From NCBI GenBank assembly GCA_038502055.1, contig JAXRKN010000042.1, positions 1,674,001-1,738,000 of the forward strand: DNA of 64,000 nucleotides. The letters run 5' to 3'. This document shows, piece after piece, positions 22,916 through 34,467 of this stretch. Under the pieces are notes generated by a model, which was not told the DNA's origin, ran no database searches, and saw only the letters and a program-made list of their open reading frames with translations. Source of the DNA: Tanytarsus gracilentus. Lineage: Eukaryota; Arthropoda; Insecta; Diptera; Chironomidae. How positions within the stretch are numbered: position 1 is the first letter of the stretch; the number at the start of each line of letters is the position of its first letter. The position numbers and the translations under genes are program-made.

Positions 22916-24863
22916 TTATTCTTCCTTTGGAGACTGCCACAAGGTGTAACTTACAGCTGGGATGTCTGAGCATGGAATGACTTTGTTGCTGCAAGATTAA
23001 AAATTTAGATAAACTTTAATAATTCAAATTTTAAATTTACTTCTCGCTCAATGTCAAAAAAGCGATTGGCTGCATGCTTGAAATATTGTTTCCGTTGTCA
23101 CAGAAAATTCTCGACATGCTCGACTTTCTTATTTCTGCCAATTGCTCGGGTGTAAATGCAAGGTCTGGATTTCCAGTCTCAAACCAATAACGATCGCCAA
23201 CACGTGTCTTGTAAAATTGTTTCGTATATATGCAATGGAATGTTGGACCTGCTAAAGTTTTATCCAGCTTCTTCTCAAAAATTCCACCAACTGATAGATC
23301 GACATCGTTTAAGTCAGCGTAGATGGATTTCAGTTGATTGAGATGCTTAAAAATTTTAAATTTATAAAAATATTTTTTAAATAATTTTAAGACTTTACTT
23401 TTTCAGATATTAAATCCCTCCAATCTTCCCACTCAGTAGCGGCAGGTAATCCACAATATTGCCTCAAACTCTCATAACTTCCAACACCATGATCTCTTCC
23501 TCGCTGCACGTCAATTGCTCGAATGTCATCTCCATACTTTCTCAAATGCTTCAATAAAAATTCTTTCACTTCTGAATCATAATTCTTGTCGGCCTTTTGC
23601 AAATTTTGAGTTGACATGCCTCGACTGAATGAATCATAATTGTCGTCTTGTTGAAGAATTCTCGGTGTATGAAACGCATTACTGAGTTTAACTGAACGAG
23701 TGCGTGATCGAGACTCGGATAGTAAGCTAAAATTTTTTATAAAAATATTTAAATAATTTTTTTTAATATTTTAAATCTCACTCTAATCTTCCTTCGATCA
23801 TCGAATGGTAGTAACGGAAAGCGGAAGCTGAATGTTCATTTAGTGGAGCTGAATTCACATTCGGATCATAGTCATTGACATATTCACTTCCACTCTTATG
23901 ATAGATTAAATTAGATTTGTACATGTTTGCCTCGCCTAAGAATTCGGAAAGCCATTCATAGTAGACGATGTACTGATATTGAGCGATGTTAATTCTTCGA
24001 GCTTCTTGAAAAACTTTTTCATCAGTCCAAATTGGATTGAGACCGTGAAGAGTGTCAGCTAGTCGATTGTGCTCGCGAATAAAGAAAATGTGCAAAATTG
24101 ATAAGTCGGGACTTTGATTAAGTCTTGGATCGCCTCCAAGAAAGCAAGTTTCACCGGGTGTTTCAATAAAACAAATTTCATCTCCGCGGGGGTTGTGAGG
24201 TGGATATTCATGTCCATTAACCACATCCGTCTTCAATCGACCACCAGAATACGCACGAATCGGTTCCATTTCTTTTTCAGAATTACCGTAAATGAGTGAA
24301 AGGTCAAGGTAGCTTGTGACAACGCTTATCGGTTGCGCCGGCTCGTCAGATTTATTTTCACTCGCATCGTTATCACGATCGGTAAGCGTGCGTTGAAAGT
24401 TCATGCATTCTTCACCTTCACCAGATCTGACTGGGTCATCGGATGGAATTAAAATTGGGAAGCAGTGAGGTTCATTTGAAATTATCTTTTTATTTTCACA
24501 ACAGCTCGGATGGATTGGTGCACCACCAAGTGCCATATCGTGAGCTACAAATTGACCGAATTGCATCATCACGATTGTATGGTGTGGGCAAGGTTCATCT
24601 TTATGACCAAACATTTTAGTTGATACCAATCGACTTCCAGGTAGTTCTTCACCAGTGACTGACTTTGCGGGAGTTGAAATTCCATCGCCATACTTTGCAG
24701 CCACGAGTCGACCATAAGGATTTCTTGCCGCACCCCAATGACTATGATTTAAATTATTACACGACCCATCAAGTGTTCGGTAATGATTATTCACACAATT
24801 ATCAGCCGATGTGACACCTATAGTGACCGCGATAAGAATAAAAATCAGCTTCCAATTTGTCAT
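22916..24863 (-). CDS. secreted animal haem peroxidase
   Basis: There are four exons: 24863-23782, 23726-23399, 23345-23041 and 22988-22916, giving 1788 nt and 595 residues. The introns are 52-56 nt and the phases agree. ATG at 24863 is chosen because it begins a clear signal peptide (hydrophobic to about residue 20). Family hallmarks are the distal-His segment QFGQFVAHDMAL (His108), IREHNRLAD, the proximal-His segment SAFRYYHSMI (Arg350, His353) and VQRGRDHG (434-441). The protein is therefore expected to bind haem and oxidise halides or phenolics extracellularly with H2O2, like chorion peroxidase, peroxinectin and IRC proteins. FRYYH in place of the usual FRFGH is a small deviation. Which physiological subclass applies (eggshell cross-linking, cuticle, gut immunity) cannot be told from sequence alone. 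Confidence 0.92.
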
Positions 24864-24928
24864 TTTCACTCCGAAAATTTCACAACAAATTCACACGAAA
24901 GACTAACGAGTCTCTCTACATTTGCTCA

Positions 24929-24935
24929 CTTTATA
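24929..24935 (-). promoter_or_regulatory. TATA box of the peroxidase gene
   Basis: The minus strand reads TTATAAAG. About 31 nt downstream is an initiator-like TTAGTC (+1 near 24904), giving a 41-nt 5' UTR to the ATG at 24863. This arrangement suggests tissue-restricted, TATA-driven expression (inference). Confidence 0.5.
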
Positions 24936-26361
24936 ATCAAATTATTCTACATTCAAAAAATTATATGCTTTTCTTTTACTCCTGCTTTTACTTTCATTAA
25001 TTTACTCTTTTTACTTAAATGCTAAAAAAATTCTTAAATCTGTCTCAAAAAATTTAATCAAAATTAATTTTTAAAATTTTTTGCTATTATTCTTATAAAA
25101 AGCTCAAATTTTTTTTAATTTAAGATTTTTATTGTAAATTATTAATTGTGTTGTTCCACCCCTGCTTAGGAGTAAAAAATTATGACTAAGAATTGGATAT
25201 GAACTTTGTCACCATCTGAAAATAGTAAAAAAAATATTTATGCGAAAATCTTTCATTAAATTATGATTTTATAAATCTGTATGTACTTAAGTTGCTTTTT
25301 TTATTTTATTATGATATCAGATCACTAGAGGTTTCGGCGGGATCCCGGGATCCCGAAATCCCGGGGAATCCCGGACAGTTTTTCAATCCCGAGATCCCGT
25401 GTTTTTTCTTCGGGATCCCGGGATTTAAAAATATCTAAATTTTTCACTAATTTGTCGTTATTTTTTGAAATACGAAGGGGAATAAATTTTTTAATTATAA
25501 GCAACAAGTATAGATTTGGATATTAAATTAAAGGTTTAAAAGTGCACGATTATTTTAACAAGAAATAATTTTTTTGCATGACGAAAGTGCTGAAAATTGA
25601 GGGAAAATATTTCCTTTTTTAAATGAAATCCCGTTTTCGGGATCCCGGGATCCCGGGTTTACAGGTCTTTCAGTCCCGGGATCCCGAAATTTGAAATCCC
25701 GGGATTTTCGAAACCTCTACAGATCACATATCGCATCATATATATGAGAGGAAATGAAAACGAGAGACGAAAAAATTCTTTTCGCTATTCTCAGAGTTTA
25801 TATTTTCGATACAAAGAATTATTTACATGCTCGACTGTCGACATCTTCGTCAACTCTCGCTTGCGCTTGTAAAAAAATCTATGTTTAGTCACAATCGAGA
25901 GAGGATCGGGTGATGATCAAGTATACGCGCTTGCAAAAAAATATTATTTAAATTTTTTGATAGAGTGAAAAAATTATCAAAAATTGTTTAAAGTGTTAAG
26001 TGTAATTAATTATTGAGATAAATATTTGCAAAATAAAAATTATAGAAATTCTTAACTATACAGACGATGATGTCACACGTCTAAAATATTATTTTTCATG
26101 CAAACCGGTGATGAAAAAAAATATTTTTTCTCTCGTAAATTAAAGGCAATGAAGGAATTTGCTTAATTCAATTAAGAGTTGTAAATTGGAGAATTAAAGT
26201 ACGAAATTTAATACGACATCAAGAGAGTCATCATTGGACATTTGATATTTTTTCGTGTATCTTTAATTGATTTTTCTTCTTCGTGCGTGACCTTGATTCG
26301 TACGTGGAGCGAGTTTTAGGTATTTGATAAATTACGCTTAGTCAACGGAACAACAAACATC
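24936..26361. other. intergenic region with MITE
   Basis: Noncoding sequence between the divergent peroxidase and TRPA genes. Apart from the MITE at 25326-25719 it is AT-rich. A TTAGTC initiator-like site near 26338 could serve the channel gene, whose ATG is at 26362. Confidence 0.5.
25326..25719. mobile_element. 394-bp GC-rich-ended MITE with 8-bp target duplication (hAT-like)
   Basis: The ends TAGAGGTTTCG (25326-25336) and CGAAACCTCTA (25709-25719) are perfect inverted repeats. They are immediately flanked by identical CAGATCAC (25318-25325 and 25720-25727). An 8-bp duplication is the signature of hAT-superfamily insertion. Internally each end carries tandem palindromic GGGATCCCGGGATCCCG-type repeats, separated by an AT-rich core with no transposase. 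The unmutated ends and duplication suggest a fairly recent insertion. Confidence 0.85.
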
Positions 26362-29300
26362 ATGTCAAGCTATGATCACACAAAAGATCCTCAGGTGAAC
26401 ATGAACTTAGTGTTTGAAAAATTGTTCCTCAAAATTTAACGTTTTTTAGAAAATATTTAAATTTTTAAATCTTAAATATTTTAAATTAATTTTTCTTAAA
26501 TTTAACGGAGATAATTTTCACACCAACTCAAAAATGCTCTCGCATATCTAATTTAAAACAAGATGGGTCTGCAAACGGCGTTGCCATTTCCAATAGCTCC
26601 GCATAGATTAGTACCCTACTCCGTTGCAATGGGCATTAGTGGCACTCCTGACCGACCATGATGGACATTCCTCAAAAATCGTCAGTGTCAATCGTTCTGA
26701 TGAATGCGGTTCAACGACATACATGAAGCCATAGTTCTGAAAAATGGACATTAGTGGCACTCCTGGCCGGCCATGATGGACATTCCTCAAAAATCGTCAG
26801 TGTCAATCGATTCCTGATGCAATGACGAGTTCAACGACATACATGAAGCCATAGTTCTGAAAAATGGACATTAGTGGCACTCCTGGCCATCCATGATGGA
26901 CATTCCTCTAAAATCGTCAATGTCAATCGATTCCTGATGCAATTACGAGTTCAACGATACCCATGAAACCATATAAGAGAAAATTTGTATGAAAAAGGAC
27001 ATTTTTGCACTCAGGGACGGTCCTTGGAGGGTCGTACCTCAAAACTAAATACTTCTTGCACAACTAGAACCAAAATCCGATCTTTAGCCACAAACCCGAG
27101 TCAAATCCGACCAGCCGTTCTTGAGATATGGCGTTCACTAAGATCGTAAGAAAGTGAGAAAGTGAGAAAGTGAGAAAGTGAGAAAGTAAGATGACTTAAA
27201 TGGCTCTAACTCCTCGTAGGAGCAACCGATTTCAAATCTGTTTTCGCCAGTTTGTAGGGTTTGGCTAGGCCTATCATTTGAGCATATGTTTTGGAATTGA
27301 ACAATGTAATGTCTTGGCACTAGGGGCCGAAAACAGGTTTTGGAAAAATCCAAAATTAATATATAGCGGAGCTATAATTATTCTATCCGTCTTCTCATAT
27401 ATTATTTTCTTAGTCATCGCTGACTGATGCCTTTCGGGATCGAAATCTCTCGGATTTCGTCACTTCATTGGAAATATTGAATGCTGATGTCAATCGACCC
27501 ATCGAAAGTGAAAATGGACTCTCATTGTTTCACAAGATTTTATTGACACCAAAAGCTGGTGATTATATCCGCATGTGCATCGAAAATGGAGCTGAGCGTT
27601 ACAAGGTTGAGAAGTGATTAATTTTAAATTATAAATTAAATAATTTTTTAAAATTTGTAGAAATCAACTGACGGTCGATATCCATTACATCTTGTCATCG
27701 CATCGCAATGTCCACAAAATCTAAAGCAATTTTTGAGGAACTTCGAAAGAGCAAAGATTAATGTAAAACATAGTGAAAATAAAAATGCTCTTCATCTTCT
27801 CATCGACGAGTTGAGTCAGAGTAATTTTTCAAATGTGTCAGAGTGCCTTAAACTTTTACTCAGCAATGGATGCAATCCAAATCTACCCGACGACAATGAC
27901 GATACGCCCTTTTATAATCTCCTTAAGAAGCAGCGATCACTCACCGATGTTGGTGATTTAGTGAAATATTTCCTCGATAATTCGGAGATCGATGTCTACA
28001 CTTATCATCAGGAGAAGGCAGTTGAGATGTTTCGCATGCAAAACAGAAATTTAAAAATCCCGGAACAAAAAATTCAGAACATTGAACCGAAATTCATGTT
28101 CAGTCTTGTTGTTCAAAGAAAAGATGCAGAGTTTGAGTCCTACTTTAAAGCATTCAAAGAAACTTGCAGCAACAACAGACAAAATTTCCACGAAGAATGC
28201 GCGAAATTCCTTGAAATGGCAACGATCAAAAATTCACCAAACATTATTGAGTTGCTGCTCGCAACGGTGCCAATCGACGTGAATATTCGTGCTGAGGGCG
28301 CAACTTGGAAATATCCTCCGACATTTATCGCTTGCCGAAAAGGCTATCACAAAATTCTTGCCCTGTTTCTCCGTCAAAATGTGATAAAGTTCACATTTGA
28401 AGTGCCAAAAGATTTTGAGTGGGAGAAAAATACTGGAACCACAATGCTGCATGAGGTGTGTCTTAAATTTGGTGCCGATAAAACTGAAGAAATTGATGTT
28501 GACTTTCAAAAGTGTTTTGATCTTTTGATCAACGATCGACGATGTGACATTGATGAAGTCATAAATTCGAAAGATTCTTACGGTTGTACTCCGTTGCATT
28601 ACACGACAAGATATAAGAATGAGGCGGCAACAATGTTGCTGCTTAAAAAATCAGCATATCTATGCACGCCAAACAATCTCGGGCATATTGCGCTCAATGA
28701 CTTGTCGCGTGACACTTTTGAAAAATTCTTGGATGAAAGTTTGGTTGATGTCAATCGAAGGGTGAAGAGAACACACATGTACGTGCATGGATACGATGAA
28801 CAAGAGCTGCATCTCGATTACTCTTTTTTGATTCCGCCAAAAAATTCTGAGCATTGTGAAATTTTTCCGCTGAGGAAAATCACGAAAAATAAAGAGCTGA
28901 AAAAGTTGATTCAACATCCAGGTGAGAAATTTTAAATTAATCTATTGATTTTTTTTGATTAATTGTTAATTAAAATATTTCTCTTTCCAGTTCTCTTCAG
29001 TTTCCTCTCCATCAAATGGTCAAAGTTGAGTCTCCTTTTCAGTCTAAATTTCATCATGTTCGCATTTTTTCTACTCAGCTTTATGTACTACATTGTGCTC
29101 TGTCAATCGGTGCCAATCGATCAGCGAGCTGAAAGTAAATCTTACCTATTTTTCTACGGTATTTCAATAGTTTTTGTTGTGCTGCTTACCCTTCGTGAGA
29201 TCACCCAGTGCCTCTTTTCATTTCGAAATTATTTCAAAAGCAGAATGAACTGGTTTGAAATGATCCTGATTGTGCTTTCGTATTTGGTTCTATTTGGAGA

Positions 29301-30486
29301 TTTTGATGAGGAATTTCAAAGGGTTTTGAGGGCAATGACAATTTTGTGTGCCTCAACGGAATTTTTGTTCCTCGCTGGAACTTCACCAAGCTTCTCGGTT
29401 AGCACGCACATGGTGATTTTAAGAACTGTCATTATAACATTTTTGAAATCGATCGCACTCTATTCAATTTTACTTGTTGGATTTGCATTGTGCTTTTATA
29501 CTCTCTTTGGATACGATCCATCGTCTCTGTCGAAGAAAAGTCATGGAGGAAATTCAACGATCGTATCTCAAGATGGTGAAGAAGAAAAGCCACACAGCAA
29601 TTTCTTCTATCATCCAGGAATTGCTCTGATTAAGGTTAGCTATATAAGAAATAAATAATCTCGAGAAATTTAATTAATTTTTTATTTAGACACTCGTAAT
29701 GCTAACAGGTAAGTGTGCTAAAATTTTTACAAAAAATAATTTAATTTTAAAATTTTCAACTTCCAGGAGAGTTTGAGTTTGAAAATTTGGAGTTGAATGC
29801 GACGAGCAGCTACATAATTTTCGTAATTTTTGTTTTTGTCATCACCATCGTGCTTTTTAATCTCCTCAACGCGTTGGCTGTAAGCGAGTGAGTAAATTCC
29901 AGGCTTTTAAATTTCTTTAATATTGAATTTATTTTTTTTGAAAATATTCAGCACGCAACAAATTAAATCGGAAGGTGAACTAGTTGATTTAATACAAAGA
30001 ACTTCGGTTCTTTACAAGTATGAAAAGGTGATTTCACATGGAAACTCAACGCTCTCGAAGTTTTTCGAAGGAACCACAAATATCTTCAACAATTGGATAC
30101 CAACGGGACGAATCGTCGTTTTTCCAAATGACAATAATGAAATTCGGACATTGAAGGCGTCTAAAAATAAAACTGGCGATGAAGAAATGCAAACTCTTAA
30201 CAACAACAATCCTAATAATGAGACACCAAAAACTGACTACGAGCAGATTTTACTCAACAGTTGGCTACCGATAAAAGCTCTCCAAAAATATGCAACTATG
30301 GATGCAAAAATCATGAAAGCTATTAAGCACGTTTCGGAGGACAAAAAAGCTAGAGAGCGAGACGAAGCTGAAGATTTTTATCGCAAAGAAATGGATAAGA
30401 AAATTTTAAGAAATATTATAAGTATTAAGATGCAGCACTTTGCTAAGAAATATAGTGAGCAGCTTTCGAGTGACAAAAATTATTAA
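26362..30486 (+). CDS. pain: TRPA-type cation channel, painless-like
   Basis: There are seven exons: 26362-26394, 27414-27605, 27661-28921, 28991-29634, 29690-29708, 29767-29887 and 29952-30486, giving 2805 nt and 934 residues, close to Drosophila Painless. The N-terminal half (to about residue 495) is ankyrin-like, with repeats such as ALHLLID and CTPLHYTTRYKNEAATMLL. Six membrane segments follow (about 497-750). The pore-region motif TLVMLTGEFEFEN (from residue 711) spans the 19-nt micro-exon, and TM6 is followed by FNLLNALAVSD. The cytosolic C-terminus of about 180 residues is charged. In flies the family senses noxious heat, mechanical stimuli and irritants in nociceptors. Intron 1 (1019 nt) is far longer than the others and carries repeats. 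Exon 1 (11 codons) is assigned from splice phase only, so the N-terminus is the least certain part. Confidence 0.82.
26631..26973. repeat. minisatellite, three copies of about 114-120 bp, in intron 1 of pain
   Basis: Copies start at about 26631, 26745 and 26865, each opening with GGACATTAGTGGCACTCCTG and continuing through CATGATGGACATTCCTC and TTCAACGA. The first copy is a little shorter and more diverged. Unusually balanced base composition against AT-rich surroundings suggests origin in a mobile or satellite-like element. Confidence 0.8.
27150..27189. repeat. GAAAGTGA microsatellite (8-bp unit, five copies)
   Basis: Five tandem copies of GAAAGTGA lie in pain intron 1, the last reading GAAAGTAA. 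They are preceded by CAGCCGTTCTTGAGATATGG and followed by less AT-rich unique-looking sequence to about 27360. The whole 26560-27370 block may be one composite repeat insertion. Confidence 0.85.
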
Positions 30487-31022
30487 AATGCATTTCAAAG
30501 AGGTGCTTTACATCGAACACTACAAGCAAAGCTGAAAATCCACGTCAATAATTTTAATTTACGCCTCCTTAAAAAAATGTAACGCAAATTTTTCTAAATT
30601 TTTTTGAATAAATTTTTATTTGGTTTTATCTCGAAAAAACATTCTGCACTGTGATGCATCGATGAGGTGACTTTACACGTACAAAAATTTTAAATTCACT
30701 AGCAACCGTTCTCAGATGCAAAATCTTCAGGGTGTGTTCTCAGGACATCTCGGCACACAATTATTTCATAAAACATAATTTTTAAACTAAGTTCTCTTTA
30801 TAAATTATAATTTAACATTAATCATTGTTGGAGAGAAACTAAATTAGTTAGAGGGGGGAAGTTATAAATGGATGGAGAGCGCCAATTTGTTTTAAGGATA
30901 TTTTAAAAATGCGCACTTTATTGGAATGACGCGTGGGTTGTGAAATTTCCTGTGCAGTATGACGTGGTACAATTATCAAAAAAAAATATTCTAATCACAT
31001 TAAAAATTTCATTTTAGCCTTT
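30487..31022. other. convergent intergenic gap, pain / HYOU1 3' ends
   Basis: This holds the two 3' UTRs. Candidate poly(A) signals are AATAAA near 30607 (plus, for the channel) and its reverse complement at 30918-30923 (minus, for HYOU1). Nothing else is recognised. Confidence 0.5.
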
Positions 31023-33915
31023 TTAAAGTTCGGTATGATCGCCATCGATCTTTTCTTCATTGCTCGCCGTAGTGGTTGATGGATTAATTTGTTCTTCTTC
31101 TCCTACTTTTGCATCCTCTGGTTTTGAGTCTTCTGGGTCCGTTATAGCTGGCGGTTCTTCCTCTTGCGTTGGTAGATTTTCAGTTGGTTCCTCGGAATTT
31201 GTTACAGTCTCATTTTTATCCTTCTTCTTTTTCTTTTCTTTTGGCTTTTCCTTCGGTCGCCACGACTTGATTTTATTAACAAGATATTTCACTTCTCTAT
31301 CGAGGAAAGACATTTTGTCAGTCATCTTTTGAACGGTGAGTTTTACGTTATCATTTCGAGCCAGTTTTTCTTGTGCTTCAACCTCTTTGTCGCGCCATTC
31401 GCTCACCTCTTTAATGCCCTTTTCAAGATCATCAACTTCCTTCTCGCTAAAGACGCCACTCTTCTCGGGATCTTTTGTGATATTTCTAGCGGTTGCTAAA
31501 AATCCTTCAGCGCCGGTTATCATTCCATTGAGAGCTTTGAGTGCCTCTGGACGTTCACGGTGCTCCCAATGTCTCGAATAAACTTCGTCTGTCTTTTTCC
31601 GTAAGTGGTCGAGCTTCTTTTCAAAGACAATCACCTCAGCGTCAATTCCATCCTCATAAATCCAATCGCTTATTTCACTGCATAACTTGAGAATTTCCTC
31701 CTTTTCGCTGTCGGTAGCGCATGAAGAAAATTCTTCTTGATCGAATCTCTGCTGTGCTTCAATTACATGCGATTCGAGGGAATTTACTGCATTTTCGCGA
31801 CGTAATTTTTCCTTTTCAACTTCAGCAAAAATTTTAATTCGCTTCAATGACTCATCATATTGTTCATCCTCTAAAGTTTTGGCAAAGAAAAAGTCACTGG
31901 TCGAGTCAATTGGTTCCTTAACTGTGACAACTTTTGGCTTCTCAGGTTCGTCGGTGTTTGTTTCATTTTTGGCCTTTTGATCATCGGTCGTAGTTTCATT
32001 ATTTTGATTTTCTGAGGTTGGCGGTGGTGGTGTAGTTTCATTCGAGTCGCTAGATTTGACAGTTTCTTGATCATTTTCGGTTTCGTTAGTGGACTCGACT
32101 GCTGGTTCCTTGCTCTCCTCTTTAGTGTCGCCACCAAATAATTTACTTATTGTCGAGCCGAATTTACTGAATGCACCTTCCTTGTCCTCCTCTTGCTCCT
32201 TATCAACAGTCTTCTCTAAAAGCAATTCAGCATTGACGAGCGAGAAGATTCCTGAGTCATCGAGAGAAAAGTGTGCCTTAATTCCCTTCGATTCAACTTT
32301 TTCAGTTACTTTCTCCTCGAATAATTTCGTGACACTTGTCAAGTGGTGTTTGCTGATATTAAGCGTTCCAATGTTTGCAATTTCATCGTCACCAAGGTAG
32401 TCTAAGTCGGCATAATTGACGGCAAAATCAAAATTCTCCTTATGCTTGTTGAATGTAATGACTTTCTTTTGAGGATACATGTTCATTGGGCCGAAGAGCG
32501 TTCGTGTGACTGACTTTTTGTTTCCACTATCCCGTTCGAAAACAACATGAATGGGATGTAAAACTGCATCTTTAACGATAAACTTTTTCACCTTGAATCC
32601 AGTTGCTAAATCGGCAGCTCGATACACAGCACCCATCACTGCAGCCTCATCGGCATTCAAATTCTTAGCCAATTCAATGCCAATTTTGTTCTTTAGAATT
32701 TCTTGAATTTTGGGCGTTCGAGTTGTGCCTCCAAAGAGTACGAACGAAGTCATTACATCCATTGTGAGACCGGCAGCATCGAGAGCTTTCTGAACTGGTC
32801 CATCGACTCTCTCAAATAGATCTTTATTGAGATTTTCAAAAGTCTCACGTGTCACCATATATTTGAAATCTTGTTCATCCAATAGTCCTTCAATTTGAGC
32901 ATAATGATCGGCATTGGCACTAAGGACATTCTTAACTCGTCCCGCTTCCTTTAACAATTTCGCTAATGCACGTGGACTATCGAATACATTTTGACTTGTC
33001 TTTTTCATATCGTTGAACGCCTTCGCAAGATGATCTCTTAATCTCAGCTGCATTTCGAGACCGCCAAGCGTTCTATCGTATCCAACACCGACCACTTGCA
33101 CAACTGGCAGTGTCTCACGTAGAACTTTATCTTTCACCAACTGATAGCTGACAATTGTGGCTGTGGTTTTTGATGCACCCATATCATAGAACATCATGTA
33201 TTGTGCGGTTTCATTGAAATTCTTGCGTTGGAAAATGCCATAATTGAGGGCAACGGCAGTATAGTCGTTCATTAATTGAAGTACTTTGAGATTGGCTAGC
33301 TTAGCAGCCGAAAGCATTGCTAATCTTTCAGCTTGGCCGAAGAATCCAGGCACGACAATTACACACTCTTGAATCTGTTGACGCGTGGCGTCTTCTGCAT
33401 ACTCCTGAGCCCTACTTAAAAGTTGTGCGATAAGCTCCTCAACTGTGTAGACTTCATCGCCATTCTTAAACGTAACTGTGTTCCTAATTGGATCCGCTTG
33501 GATGTTGTAATAGGGGAATCTCTCTCTATACTTTGCGACTATTGGATTATTGACATCTTTGCCGAGTAGATCTAAAAGATAACCGTAGCTACTGGCTGGA
33601 AACCTTGCACTCAGTGTCACCGCCTCATCGCCGAAATATCTAGACTTTTCTCTAAATGCAATCACTGACGGTGTCTTCCTCTTTGACTCCTTATTGAGTG
33701 CTATTTCCATAGGCAGTCCTGGCGACACAATTCCTACCTACATACGAATCGATAGATGTATTTTTTTAAACAAAAACTCATTAATTATTAACTCTATTTT
33801 TTACCTTCATCCATTCTGAGCCTAAATCAATAGAAAATACCGCAGCCGACTGGACATTATGAATGAGAAATGCTATGCAAACGAGGCTAGATATAAGTGT
33901 TAGACTCTCCCTCAT
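31023..33915 (-). CDS. HYOU1: hypoxia up-regulated protein 1 / Grp170 (ER Hsp70-family chaperone)
   Basis: There are two exons, 33915-33805 and 33737-31023 (2826 nt, 941 residues; human HYOU1 is 999). Residues 1-24 form a signal peptide. VFSIDLGSEWMK follows, the first phosphate-binding motif of an Hsp70-type ATPase domain, split by the intron after Lys37. Later motifs include DMGASKTTA (about 222) and LFGGTTRTPKIQ (about 377). A beta/substrate-binding region precedes a long acidic Glu/Thr/Asn-rich loop with several N-glycosylation sequons, then a helical lid. The C-terminus HTEL resembles a KDEL-type ER retrieval signal. The protein acts in the ER lumen as a holdase and as nucleotide exchange factor for BiP. 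It is divergent from CARM1 across about 550 bp. Confidence 0.95.
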
Positions 33916-34467
33916 CGCTCTATCTAAATGATGAAATTTTCATTGAAAAAGAAATCCTTATTGAGCATGTTGATGTTCTCCTCTGACGTGTCTCTTTCAA
34001 ATCATGACTTTACTTACCTTAATATTTATGGGTTTAATTTTATAACTACGACTTTAACTGCTACTGTTTTGCACAATGGCCGATACTTGAATGAGCCAGA
34101 GCACGAATTTAACTAAATTAACCACGTAATTCTTTCGATTGTAATTAACCAGTTTCTTTAGAAAGTTTCTCGATATTTTCCGCTAAATGAATTTCAGAAA
34201 AACCACATTTACACCTCATTTTTAAAAGTTAACGGTAGTTTGAGATTTAAATTGTTCGGATTATTTCATCCGCACACACACACACTTTTTTTTGTTAAAA
34301 AACTATACGGGGAAATTAAAAAAAGTGTATAAATAATAGTTTTGACGCTAATCAAGTGACAGCAACTAATCAACAAACATAAGTGATCTCTCTTAGATTT
34401 ATAAAGCATCCCGCAACGACCGAATTGGCGCTTAATTTTCCCCGGAAATTTTCTCAGCAAAAAAAAA
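33916..34467. other. shared promoter region HYOU1 / CARM1
   Basis: This is the 552-bp gap between divergent start codons. It contains a UPRE-like TGACGTGT (33984-33991), a CCACGT core near 34120, and a (CA)n run near 34271. Small frames here are not considered genes. Transcription start sites cannot be placed with confidence. Confidence 0.5.
33984..33991. promoter_or_regulatory. UPRE-like site (TGACGTGT) upstream of HYOU1
   Basis: The octamer shares the TGACGTG core of the XBP1/ATF6 unfolded-protein response element and lies about 70 bp upstream of the HYOU1 ATG. HYOU1 orthologues are induced by ER stress. No full ERSE (CCAAT-N9-CCACG) was found. The core is short enough to occur by chance, and it may lie in the 5' UTR. 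Confidence 0.3.

Noticed and set aside
28234..28599. 121-codon minus-strand frame opposite the TRPA ankyrin region
   Set aside because: It lies wholly antisense to a well-supported exon and has no recognisable domain; it is a shadow of the coding strand.
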